DNA of 10,514 bases from Pseudomonadota bacterium (GCA_021299675.1 JAJTIF010000143.1:1-10514); one strand, 5' to 3'; positions 1 to 5,590 are shown, counted from the first letter of the stretch. Made by a program: numbers and translations. Notes: generated by a model not told the origin, from the letters alone.

Positions 1-467
1 CCCGTTATATTGTGGACGAAATTCAAGAAGTATACCGCCTTCAAGGTGTTAAAATCGATGATAAGCACATCGAAGTAATCGTTAGTCAGATGTTGAAGAA
101 AGTTGAAATCACTGACCCAGGTGACTCAATTTTTGTTCAAGGTGATTCAGTCACTAAGGCAGAGTTGGCCGAAGAGAATGAACGCTTAATCGCTCAGGGA
201 CTCCAACCAGCAGAGGCTAAGCCTCTTCTTCTTGGTATCACAAAAGCGTCTCTCACTACGGAGAGCTTCCTGTCTGCTGCGTCGTTCCAGGAAACTACTA
301 AGGTTCTTACCCAAGCTACACTCGAAGGTAAGAAAGATGTGCTCTTAGGTCTCAAGGAAAACGTTTTGATGGGCCGCTTAATCCCAGCAGGAACCGGCTT
401 GCCGCGTTATGCTGGTTTCCAAGCGGAAGTAACAAGGGATGAAAATCCCTTTATGATGAATCTTTAA
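1..467 (+). CDS. rpoC: DNA-directed RNA polymerase beta' subunit, C-terminal fragment
   Basis: This is the last 154 codons of rpoC, open at the left edge of the window and read in the frame that begins at base 3. The beta' subunit forms half of the catalytic cleft of RNA polymerase. The fragment begins with the conserved R-Y-I-V-D-E-I-Q-E-V-Y segment. The near-invariant block LLGITKASLTTESFLSAASF follows, then KENVLMGRLIPAGTG, which is the end of the beta' core. The tail after this block is short and ends in PFMMNL. The gene sits immediately upstream of rpsL, the usual rpoBC-str junction. A GTG at base 12 is only an internal valine codon and not a start. The 3' end of the coding sequence contains a perfect inverted repeat (434-451), listed separately. 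Identity is certain; only the 5' part is missing because of the window edge. Confidence 0.98.
   Translation, partial: RYIVDEIQEVYRLQGVKIDDKHIEVIVSQMLKKVEITDPGDSIFVQGDSVTKAELAEENERLIAQGLQPAEAKPLLLGITKASLTTESFLSAASFQETTKVLTQATLEGKKDVLLGLKENVLMGRLIPAGTGLPRYAGFQAEVTRDENPFMMNL
429..457 (+). promoter_or_regulatory. Weak candidate promoter for rpsL
   Basis: GTAACA (429-434) is a 4-of-6 match to the sigma-70 -35 box. TATGAT (452-457) is a 5-of-6 match to the -10 box, at a 17-base spacing. The spacer is almost exactly the inverted repeat at 434-451. Both boxes fall in rpoC codons, so this may be coincidence; read-through from rpoC could serve rpsL instead. Confidence 0.2.
434..451 (+). repeat. Perfect GAAA-tetraloop hairpin in the rpoC 3' end
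   Basis: AAGGGAT (434-440) and ATCCCTT (445-451) are perfect complements around a GAAA loop (441-444), giving a 7-bp stem. It lies inside the last rpoC codons. No U-run follows, so it does not look like an intrinsic terminator. It could be a processing or stabilising structure, or chance. Confidence 0.5.
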
Positions 468-476
468 ATAAAACGA

Positions 477-525
477 CTTGAAAGAGGCTTGGGGGCCGTG
501 TTAGAACCCCAAGTCACTTTCCAAG
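477..525 (+). promoter_or_regulatory. Long imperfect hairpin in the rpoC-rpsL leader
   Basis: The core stem is CTTGGGG (488-494) with CCCCAAG (507-513), around a 12-base loop. The stem continues outward: G487-U514 wobble, G486-C515, an A-A mismatch, GAAA (481-484 read outward) with CUUU (517-520), one bulged C, and CUUG (477-480) with CAAG (521/522-525). That makes about 17 pairs. No U-run follows, so intrinsic termination is unlikely. It ends 6 bases before the rpsL ribosome binding site. A role as an RNase III-type processing site or a ribosomal-protein-binding leader is inferred. Confidence 0.6.
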
Positions 526-545
526 AAATGTAGGAGATGGTTGCA

Positions 546-920
546 ATGCCAACAATTAACCAGCTTGTCCGTCAGGGCAGAACATTAACAAAGTACCGTA
601 CAAAAGCTCCAGCGCTTGAGTCTTGTCCTCAGCGCCGTGGTGTTTGTACACGTGTGTATACAACAACACCTAAAAAACCAAACTCTGCTCTTCGTAAAGT
701 TTGTAAGGTTAAACTCACATCTGGTTACGAAGTCATTTCGTATATCGGCGGTGAAGGTCACAACCTACAAGAGCACAGTATTGTTTTGATCCGCGGTGGT
801 CGTGTTAAAGACTTGCCCGGTGTTCGTTACCATACAGTGCGTGGAGCACTCGATGCCTCTGGAGTTGAGAAACGTCGCAAGCGTCGCTCACTTTATGGCG
901 CTAAGAAACCTAAGAAGTAA
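546..920 (+). CDS. rpsL: 30S ribosomal protein S12
   Basis: S12 sits at the decoding centre of the 30S subunit and helps monitor codon-anticodon pairing. The 124-residue product has the family's usual length and is recognisable throughout, with TTTPKKPNSALRK at 39-51 and the block SYIGGEGHNLQEHS at 65-78, then RGGRVKDLPGVRYHTVRGA. Lys43 and Lys88, the classic streptomycin-resistance positions, are both wild type. Asp89, the residue methylthiolated by RimO in other bacteria, is present. I chose ATG 546, which gives the canonical MPTINQLVR start, with AGGAG at 532-536 spaced 9 bases away. An in-frame ATG at 537 would abut that site directly and add three non-conserved residues. A 13-base spacer leads to rpsG. 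Confidence 0.98.
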   Translation: MPTINQLVRQGRTLTKYRTKAPALESCPQRRGVCTRVYTTTPKKPNSALRKVCKVKLTSGYEVISYIGGEGHNLQEHSIVLIRGGRVKDLPGVRYHTVRGALDASGVEKRRKRRSLYGAKKPKK

Positions 921-933
921 TCTGGAGTAAATT

Positions 934-1404
934 ATGAGCCGTAAGCATAAAGCAGAAACCCGTGATGTGTTGCCTGATCCAAAGTTTGGCGACCAACTAA
1001 TCACAAAGTTCATCAATTGCATGATGTACGATGGAAAGAAATCAACAGCTGAAGCAATCTTCTACGGAGCTCTATCTATTGTTGAGCAGAAGTCTGGCGA
1101 AGAAGGTCTTAAAGTTTTCAAAAAAGCTATGAACAACGTTAAGCCAGCTGTAGAAGTTAAGTCTCGCCGTATTGGTGGAGCAACTTACCAGGTACCTATC
1201 GAAGTTCGTCCTGCTCGCAAGCAGTCACTTGCTATCCGCTGGTTGCGTGAATATTCACGTTCACGTGCAGGTAAAGATATGACTTCTAAACTTGCAGATG
1301 AAATTTTAGATGCAGCAAATAACCGTGGCGGAGCTGTTAAGAAACGTGAAGACGTTTATAAAATGGCTGAAGCTAACAAGGCTTTTGCTCACCTTAAGTG
1401 GTAA
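934..1404 (+). CDS. rpsG: 30S ribosomal protein S7
   Basis: S7 is a primary 16S rRNA-binding protein that nucleates assembly of the 30S head and lines the E site. The 156-residue product is the common family length. It begins MSRKHKAETRDVLPDPKFGD. It carries the RNA-binding block VEVKSRRIGGATYQVPIEVR at about 73-92 and ends with KKREDVYKMAEANKAFAHLKW-type conserved sequence. TGGAG (923-927) lies 6 bases before the ATG. In E. coli, S7 represses its own operon by binding the rpsL-rpsG spacer. Here that spacer is only 13 bases, so the E. coli mode cannot operate in the same place. fusA follows after 19 bases. Confidence 0.98.
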   Translation: MSRKHKAETRDVLPDPKFGDQLITKFINCMMYDGKKSTAEAIFYGALSIVEQKSGEEGLKVFKKAMNNVKPAVEVKSRRIGGATYQVPIEVRPARKQSLAIRWLREYSRSRAGKDMTSKLADEILDAANNRGGAVKKREDVYKMAEANKAFAHLKW

Positions 1405-1423
1405 TTAAAAAGTCTCTAATCCC

Positions 1424-3508
1424 ATGAAGGGACGCGAAATCCAATCTATTCGTAATATCGGCATCATGGCCCACATTGATGCCGGTAAGACGACTACGAC
1501 CGAAAGAATTCTTTTTTACACTGGCAAAAACTACAAAATCGGTGAAGTCCATGATGGCACAGCCACCATGGACTGGATGATTCAAGAACAAGAACGTGGC
1601 ATCACGATCACTTCTGCTGCTACAACTTGTTCTTGGGCTAACCACATAATCAATATTATCGATACTCCTGGGCATGTTGACTTCACGATTGAAGTTGAAA
1701 GGTCCCTGCGCGTGCTTGATGGTGCCGTAGGCGTGTTTTGTGCGGTTGGTGGTGTAGAGCCTCAGTCTGAAACAGTCTGGACTCAGGGGGACCGTTATAA
1801 GGTGCCTCGTATCGCTTTCATTAATAAAATGGACCGTACTGGCGCAGACTTTCTCTCGGTTATTTCAGAGATCAGAGAAAAGCTTGGTAAAAAAGCAGCA
1901 GCCATTCAAATGCCAATAGGGACTGAGGAAAATTTTAAGGGTCTTGTTGATTTAATCAACTTGAAGGCGCTGGAATGGTCTGATGAGTCTAATGGCGAGA
2001 AGTTTACACAAAGAGAATTATCACAGGATGAATTGCAAGAAGCTAAACTCTACCGAGATGAGCTGCTTGAGCATCTTGCTGATTACGACGACAACTTAGC
2101 CGATAGATACTTAAACGGAGAGGAGATCTCTGCCGCGGAGATTGATAAGGCTATTCGAAAAGCCACAATCCATAACGGCTTTATTCCTGTTTTGTGCGGC
2201 TCCGCTTTTAAGAATAAAGGCGTTCAGCCGCTCTTGGATGCTGTTGTGAAGTATCTTCCCTCTCCCTTGGATATCGGTGCAACTAAAGCTCACGACGCTA
2301 AAGACTTTGAAACTATCGTAGAGAGAAATCCCTCTGATGATGAACCATTTAGTGGACTAGCTTTTAAGATCGCTTCAGATCCATTTGTCGGAAGAATTAC
2401 CTACCTTAGAATTTATTCCGGCGTTCTAAAAACCGGTCAGCAAGTCTATAACCCCCTCGAAAAGAAAAAAGAGCGCATCAATAAACTTCTTCAAATGCAT
2501 GCTAACAAGCGCACAGAAATTGAAGAAGCTGGTGCAGGTGATATCGTTGCTATTTCTGGATTAAAATTTACCACAACTGGACAAACGCTTTGTCTTGATC
2601 ACAAGCCAATAATTTTCGACTTAATGGAGTTTCCTGAAACAGTCATTTCAGTTGCCATTGAGCCCAAAACCAACGCTGATGAAGAAAAACTTCAAACAAC
2701 TTTAGAATATTTAAAAATCGAAGACCCAAGTTTTACATTCAGAAATAACAAAGAAACGGGTCAGCTTCTTATTTTTGGAATGGGCGAATTACATCTAGAA
2801 ATTATTTGTGATCGATTGGCCCGAGAGTTTAAGGTTGGAGTTAACGTAGGCTCTCCACAGGTCTCATATCGTGAATCTATTACGGGAACAGCTTCTGCTG
2901 AGCAAACTGTGAACCGTGAGATACAAGGCAAGAATCAGTTCGGTCACGTGTCTCTCAGTGTTGAGCCACTCGAGGACTCGAGTGAAATCCAAGTCGAATT
3001 TGGAAAAAAAGAGCGTGGCATACCAGAAGATATTTTCGATGCCATAAAAAAATCTATTCATGATTCTGCTCCTGGAGGAGCTCTTGCCGGCTATCCGTTC
3101 ATTGGAATAAAAGTAAAAATTAACGAAGTAAAATTCAGCGAAACAGACTCAAATGAAGTCGCTTACGTGATCGCAGCTTCACAAGCATTTAAAGAAGCCT
3201 GTACCAAAGCAGGGATTGTTCTCATGGAGCCATTAATGGCCCTAGAAGTAACAACCCCTTCAGACTTTTCAGGAGATGTGATTGCTGACGTGAATGCCAA
3301 GCGGGGCCAGATTCTAGGTATTGAACCTAAGTCAGGTAAAGATGTCGTTAAAGCTGAGGTGCCATTGTCTGGAATGTTCGGTTATAGCACACAAATTCGC
3401 TCAAAAACTCAGGGGCGTGCCAGTTTTACGCTGACCTTCAAAAGATATGAAAAGATGGCTCTAAGAGAGGCAAAAGAGGTTTTGGCCAAGAGAGGAATTG
3501 TCTTATAA
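1424..3508 (+). CDS. fusA: Elongation factor G-type translational GTPase, divergent domain IV
   Basis: The 694-residue protein has the full EF-G layout. The GTPase motifs are G1 AHIDAGKTT (16-24), G2 around RGITI (58-62), G3 DTPGH (80-84, with catalytic His84), G4 NKMD (134-137) and G5 GSAFKN. Domain II, then domains III-V follow, including the FGMGELHLEI block. EF-G normally drives tRNA-mRNA translocation and, with RRF, ribosome recycling. Domain IV is unusual: the loop usually reading QSGGRGQYGHV is EIQGKNQFGHV here, and the GSYHDVDSSE segment is VKFSETDSNE, so the His583 equivalent (E. coli numbering) is a Ser. The C-terminal segment has GYST and DSNE, recalling the duplicated spd or mitochondrial EF-G groups, but I cannot assign a subfamily. 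ATG 1424 is the only possible start, since an in-frame stop lies at 1406-1408. No Shine-Dalgarno sequence is visible. Around half of the Arg codons are AGA/AGG or CGA, unlike the neighbouring CGT-rich genes. Confidence 0.93.
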   Translation: MKGREIQSIRNIGIMAHIDAGKTTTTERILFYTGKNYKIGEVHDGTATMDWMIQEQERGITITSAATTCSWANHIINIIDTPGHVDFTIEVERSLRVLDGAVGVFCAVGGVEPQSETVWTQGDRYKVPRIAFINKMDRTGADFLSVISEIREKLGKKAAAIQMPIGTEENFKGLVDLINLKALEWSDESNGEKFTQRELSQDELQEAKLYRDELLEHLADYDDNLADRYLNGEEISAAEIDKAIRKATIHNGFIPVLCGSAFKNKGVQPLLDAVVKYLPSPLDIGATKAHDAKDFETIVERNPSDDEPFSGLAFKIASDPFVGRITYLRIYSGVLKTGQQVYNPLEKKKERINKLLQMHANKRTEIEEAGAGDIVAISGLKFTTTGQTLCLDHKPIIFDLMEFPETVISVAIEPKTNADEEKLQTTLEYLKIEDPSFTFRNNKETGQLLIFGMGELHLEIICDRLAREFKVGVNVGSPQVSYRESITGTASAEQTVNREIQGKNQFGHVSLSVEPLEDSSEIQVEFGKKERGIPEDIFDAIKKSIHDSAPGGALAGYPFIGIKVKINEVKFSETDSNEVAYVIAASQAFKEACTKAGIVLMEPLMALEVTTPSDFSGDVIADVNAKRGQILGIEPKSGKDVVKAEVPLSGMFGYSTQIRSKTQGRASFTLTFKRYEKMALREAKEVLAKRGIVL
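2967..2984 (+). repeat. Perfect 8-bp inverted repeat inside fusA
   Basis: CACTCGAG and CTCGAGTG are perfect complements separated by GA. The same stretch is also a tandem repeat of ACTCGAG. It lies in codons for the less conserved P-L-E-D-S-S-E segment of domain IV. A repeat of this size may arise by chance in a window of this length. Confidence 0.4.
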
Positions 3509-3509
3509 C
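3482..3509 (+). promoter_or_regulatory. Weak candidate promoter at the fusA end, for rpsJ
   Basis: TTGGCC (3482-3487, 4 of 6 to the -35 consensus) and TATAAC (3504-3509, 5 of 6 to the -10 consensus) are 16 bases apart and overlap the fusA stop codon. They would start a transcript near 3516 with a leader of about 90 bases before rpsJ. Moderate match only. Confidence 0.28.
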
Positions 3510-3607
3510 GCGCCGAGTCTATGGCCTCAATAAAAAATACTCGAAAGAGTGCTTTACAAAAGAATCTCATTCCATTATTTTTCCGAGACACAAATTTGGG
3601 AGTTTGC
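3509..3607 (+). promoter_or_regulatory. rpsJ leader with two mutually exclusive stems; site of the missing tuf
   Basis: This 99-base gap is the longest non-coding stretch in the window and lies where tuf is often found. It holds ACTC-GAAA-GAGT (3539-3550), a 4-bp stem with a GNRA-type loop. It also holds CGAGT (3514-3518), which is complementary to ACTCG (3539-3543), so the two stems cannot form together. No remnant of EF-Tu coding is recognisable. In E. coli the S10 leader binds L4 to control the operon; whether this leader does so is unknown. Confidence 0.4.
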
Positions 3608-3916
3608 ATGAAGACCAACAAGCTAAGAATTAAGCTAAGAGCTTATGACTTTAACATCCTGGACGCATCAGTTCAGGAGATCGTTCAAACAGCTAAAAAT
3701 ACAGGTGCTAGAGTAGCAGGACCGATTCCTTTGCCTACTGAAGTGAACCGTTACACTGTTCTCCGTTCACCACATATTGATAAAAAGTCTCGTGAACAAT
3801 TTGAGATGCGCACTCATAAGCGTCTTGTTGACATCATTGAGCCAACACAACAGACAGTTGATAGCCTAATGAAGCTTGATCTGTCCGCGGGCGTTGACGT
3901 AGAAATTAAGTACTAG
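3608..3916 (+). CDS. rpsJ: 30S ribosomal protein S10
   Basis: S10 is a late-assembling 30S head protein and also pairs with NusB in transcription antitermination. The 102-residue product matches the usual family length. Recognisable blocks are KLRIKLRAYD (5-14), VAGPIPLPT (36-44), the SPH turn at 54-56 and RTHKRLVDII (68-77), ending AGVDVEIKY. I chose ATG 3608 because GGGAG at 3598-3602 lies 5 bases upstream and translation then begins at the family's normal N terminus. An in-frame ATG at 3521 would add 29 residues with no family match and no ribosome binding site. The last codons overlap the -35 box of the rplC promoter candidate, so rpsJ may be the final gene of the upstream transcription unit as well as being read through. 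Confidence 0.97.
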   Translation: MKTNKLRIKLRAYDFNILDASVQEIVQTAKNTGARVAGPIPLPTEVNRYTVLRSPHIDKKSREQFEMRTHKRLVDIIEPTQQTVDSLMKLDLSAGVDVEIKY

Positions 3917-3922
3917 TATAAA
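3894..3922 (+). promoter_or_regulatory. Strong candidate sigma-70-type promoter for rplC and downstream genes
   Basis: TTGACG (3894-3899) matches the -35 consensus at 5 of 6 positions. TATAAA (3917-3922) matches the -10 at 5 of 6. The spacer is exactly 17 bases. The predicted start is near 3929. The -35 lies in the conserved rpsJ codons for G-V-D-V, which could produce TTGAC by chance. The -10 lies just past the rpsJ stop, where no coding constraint explains it. Confidence 0.6.
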
Positions 3923-3923
3923 G

Positions 3924-3940
3924 CTCGAACTCGTTTCGAG
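3924..3940 (+). promoter_or_regulatory. Operator-like dyad or hairpin over the predicted rplC start site
   Basis: CTCGAA (3924-3929) and TTCGAG (3935-3940) are perfect 6-bp arms around CTCGT. The dyad begins one base after the candidate -10 box, so it would cover the transcription start. An AT-rich stretch with TTTTT (3947-3951) follows at a short distance. Alternatives are a repressor site or a weak terminator of the rpsJ transcript. The run of Ts begins 6 bases after the stem, which is poor for an intrinsic terminator. Confidence 0.45.
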
Positions 3941-3964
3941 ATAAAATTTTTATAAACCATGAAC

Positions 3965-3987
3965 GCATCCCTGTGAAAGGGTGATGC
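3965..3987 (+). promoter_or_regulatory. Hairpin directly upstream of the rplC ribosome binding site
   Basis: GCATC (3965-3969) pairs with GATGC (3983-3987). Inside it, CCT (3970-3972) pairs with AGG (3978-3980), leaving a two-base bulge and a GTGAA loop. The stem ends 3 bases before the GGAGGG Shine-Dalgarno sequence (3991-3996). The position suggests an influence on translation initiation of rplC, possibly autogenous control, but this is inferred. Confidence 0.5.
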
Positions 3988-3999
3988 TGTGGAGGGCGA

Positions 4000-4653
4000 A
4001 TGTCAGAGACTACGGTAAGTCTACCTGCCATTTATGGAATTAAAGCAGGCATGACTAGAGTTTTCGACGCTAACGGAAATCATATTCCGGTAACAGTCGT
4101 AAAGATTATTCCAAACATTATTTCACAAGTTAAAACCGCTGAAAAAGACGGCTATAACGCTTATCAGGTTGCATACCATGAGAAGCGTGAGTCTCTTTTG
4201 ACGGAGCCTGTAAAGGGTACTTTGAAAAAAGCTGGTATCTCCAAAAACCTCACACACTTCTCTGAAGTTAAAGTTGAGAACGTGGATGCTGCTGCTTTAG
4301 GCAAAGAAGTTGCGCTTGATGCTTTCACACCTAATACATTTATTGATGTAACAGGAACGTCGAAAGGTAAGGGCTTCCAGGGTGTAATGAAACGTTACAA
4401 CTTCCAGGGTGGACCTGCTTCTCACGGATCACACTTTCATCGTCGTCCAGGATCAATTGGCTGTCGTGCAACTCCTGCTCGCGTATTCGCGAACAAGAAA
4501 ATGCCTGGTCAAATGGGTAACGAAACAGTGACTGTTCAAAATATTCAAGTGCTCGAAGTGAACACCAAAGACGGCTACTTGCTTGTTAGAGGTTCAGTTC
4601 CCGGGTCTAAGAACGGCTTCATTAAACTCGCTAAAGCGATTAAGAAGTCGTAG
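4000..4653 (+). CDS. rplC: 50S ribosomal protein L3
   Basis: L3 is an early-assembling 23S rRNA-binding protein whose extended loop reaches towards the peptidyl transferase centre. The 217-residue product has the N-terminal IYGIKAGMTRVF motif, the VTGTSKGKGFQGVMKR block (around 117-132) and the loop GGPASHGSHFHRRPGSIG (137-154), followed by KKMPGQMGNETVTVQ. It is a little longer than the E. coli protein, mostly from an N-terminal MSETTVSLP extension. E. coli Gln150, methylated by PrmB, aligns with Ala157 here, so that modification is not expected. GGAGGG (3991-3996) is only 3 to 4 bases from the ATG, a short but strong site. This is probably the first gene of a transcription unit started at the promoter near 3894-3922. 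rplD follows after 9 bases. Confidence 0.98.
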   Translation: MSETTVSLPAIYGIKAGMTRVFDANGNHIPVTVVKIIPNIISQVKTAEKDGYNAYQVAYHEKRESLLTEPVKGTLKKAGISKNLTHFSEVKVENVDAAALGKEVALDAFTPNTFIDVTGTSKGKGFQGVMKRYNFQGGPASHGSHFHRRPGSIGCRATPARVFANKKMPGQMGNETVTVQNIQVLEVNTKDGYLLVRGSVPGSKNGFIKLAKAIKKS

Positions 4654-4662
4654 GGGGAGACC

Positions 4663-5280
4663 ATGACGGACATAGTAGTATTAAACAAAAAATTCGAGAA
4701 GGCTGCGCCACTTAAGACTGACGTAGATCTCTCGGCTGATAAAATCAATGTTCCAGTTGTACACCAAGTTGTTAAAGCAACTTTGGCTGGTCGCCGTCAG
4801 GGGACAGCAGCAACAAAGAACAAGGCTCTTGTTTCAGGCGGCGGTAAAAAGCCGTTTAAGCAAAAGGGAACCGGTAATGCTCGTCAAGGTTCTAAGAGAT
4901 CACCTCTTATGCCGGGCGGGGGAACAACATTCGGTCCTCAACCAAGAAGCTACGAACAGAAAGTTAATAAAAAAGTTATGGAACTTGCGATTCACTCTAT
5001 TATCGCTGACAAGTTCCAGGCTGGAAAACTAACTGTTGTAGACTCAGTTGAGAGCACAGGTAAGACAAAAGATATGTTCAAAACATTGAGCGAGCGTAAT
5101 TTGCTTCCAGCTCTTGTTGTGACAAATGAAATGAATGACAAGGTTAGCCTCGCGACTCGCAACATCGCTCGCGCGAAGTATGCTCCGGTTTCAGGTTTTT
5201 CAGTTTATGAAGCTGTTAAGTTTGAAAACCTAGTAATCGAGAAAGCTGCCTTGGAAAAACTTCTAAGTAGGCTGGTGTAA
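4663..5280 (+). CDS. rplD: 50S ribosomal protein L4
   Basis: L4 binds domain I of 23S rRNA, and its long loop lines the nascent peptide exit tunnel. In E. coli it also represses the S10 operon. The 205-residue product is of normal length. It shows the tunnel loop KPFKQKGTGNARQGSKRSP, then MPGGGTTFGPQPRSYEQKVN, and the globular C-terminal half ending EKLLSRLV. GGGGAG (4654-4659) lies 3 bases before the ATG, in the 9-base spacer after rplC. The gene ends one base before the rplW start, so the two are probably translationally coupled. If L4 autoregulates in this organism, its target would most likely be the leader of rpsJ or the one of rplC. Confidence 0.98.
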   Translation: MTDIVVLNKKFEKAAPLKTDVDLSADKINVPVVHQVVKATLAGRRQGTAATKNKALVSGGGKKPFKQKGTGNARQGSKRSPLMPGGGTTFGPQPRSYEQKVNKKVMELAIHSIIADKFQAGKLTVVDSVESTGKTKDMFKTLSERNLLPALVVTNEMNDKVSLATRNIARAKYAPVSGFSVYEAVKFENLVIEKAALEKLLSRLV

Positions 5281-5281
5281 T

Positions 5282-5578
5282 ATGTTAGGTTTAGAAAACG
5301 TACTTATCAAACCATTGATGACAGAGAAAAGCTCAAGAGAAGCTGAAGCCACAAATCGTTATGGCTTTCAAGTAAATCTTAAAGCTAATAAAAATCAAAT
5401 TAAGCACGCCGTTGAGAAGTTTTTCGATGTGAAAGTGTTGAACGTCCGTACTTCGGTACTTCCTGGAAAGCAAAAGCGTTCAGGAGCTAAGGGTGGATCT
5501 AAGAAGTCTTCTTCATCGAAGAAAGCTTGGGTACAAGTTCAAGACGGTCAGAAGATTGAATTCTTCAAAGGTATATAA
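5282..5578 (+). CDS. rplW: 50S ribosomal protein L23
   Basis: L23 lies at the exit of the nascent peptide tunnel and is the docking site for trigger factor and SRP. The 98-residue product is typical in length. It begins with the family signature VLIKPLMTEKS (7-17), continues with FFDVKVLNVRT and ends with KAWVQVQDGQKIEFFKGI. A Lys/Ser-rich segment (PGKQKRSGAKGGSKKSSSSK) fills the usual basic RNA-binding loop. The start is one base past the rplD stop and the ribosome binding site is weak (AAGTAGG, inside the rplD 3' end), so translation is probably coupled to rplD. rplB follows after 12 bases. Confidence 0.97.
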   Translation: MLGLENVLIKPLMTEKSSREAEATNRYGFQVNLKANKNQIKHAVEKFFDVKVLNVRTSVLPGKQKRSGAKGGSKKSSSSKKAWVQVQDGQKIEFFKGI

Positions 5579-5590
5579 GGTAGGTTGCCC

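Noticed and set aside
537..545. Upstream ATG of rpsL at 537
   Set aside because: It directly abuts the AGGAG site and adds three non-conserved residues; ATG 546 has proper spacing and the family start.
1394..1675. Antisense 93-codon frame across the start of fusA
   Set aside because: It is a shadow of the conserved GTPase region, with no ribosome binding site and no recognisable protein family.
1946..1960. GTTGAT-TTA-ATCAAC palindrome in fusA
   Set aside because: It encodes the conserved V-D-L-I-N stretch of EF-G and is short enough to be chance.
3521..3607. In-frame 29-codon extension of rpsJ from ATG 3521
   Set aside because: No ribosome binding site precedes it, the added residues match no S10 N terminus, and GGGAG sits correctly before ATG 3608.
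3924..3951. Intrinsic terminator after rpsJ
   Set aside because: The stem is only 6 bp, and the T-run begins 6 bases after it following ATAAAA, so termination would be weak; the dyad fits better with the promoter.
4748..5032. Plus-strand 94-codon frame inside rplD
   Set aside because: It is out of frame with the clearly conserved L4 and has no family-like sequence.
5585..5590. TTG start for rplB at 5585
   Set aside because: It adds two residues beyond the canonical MTTLKKF start and directly abuts the ribosome binding region.
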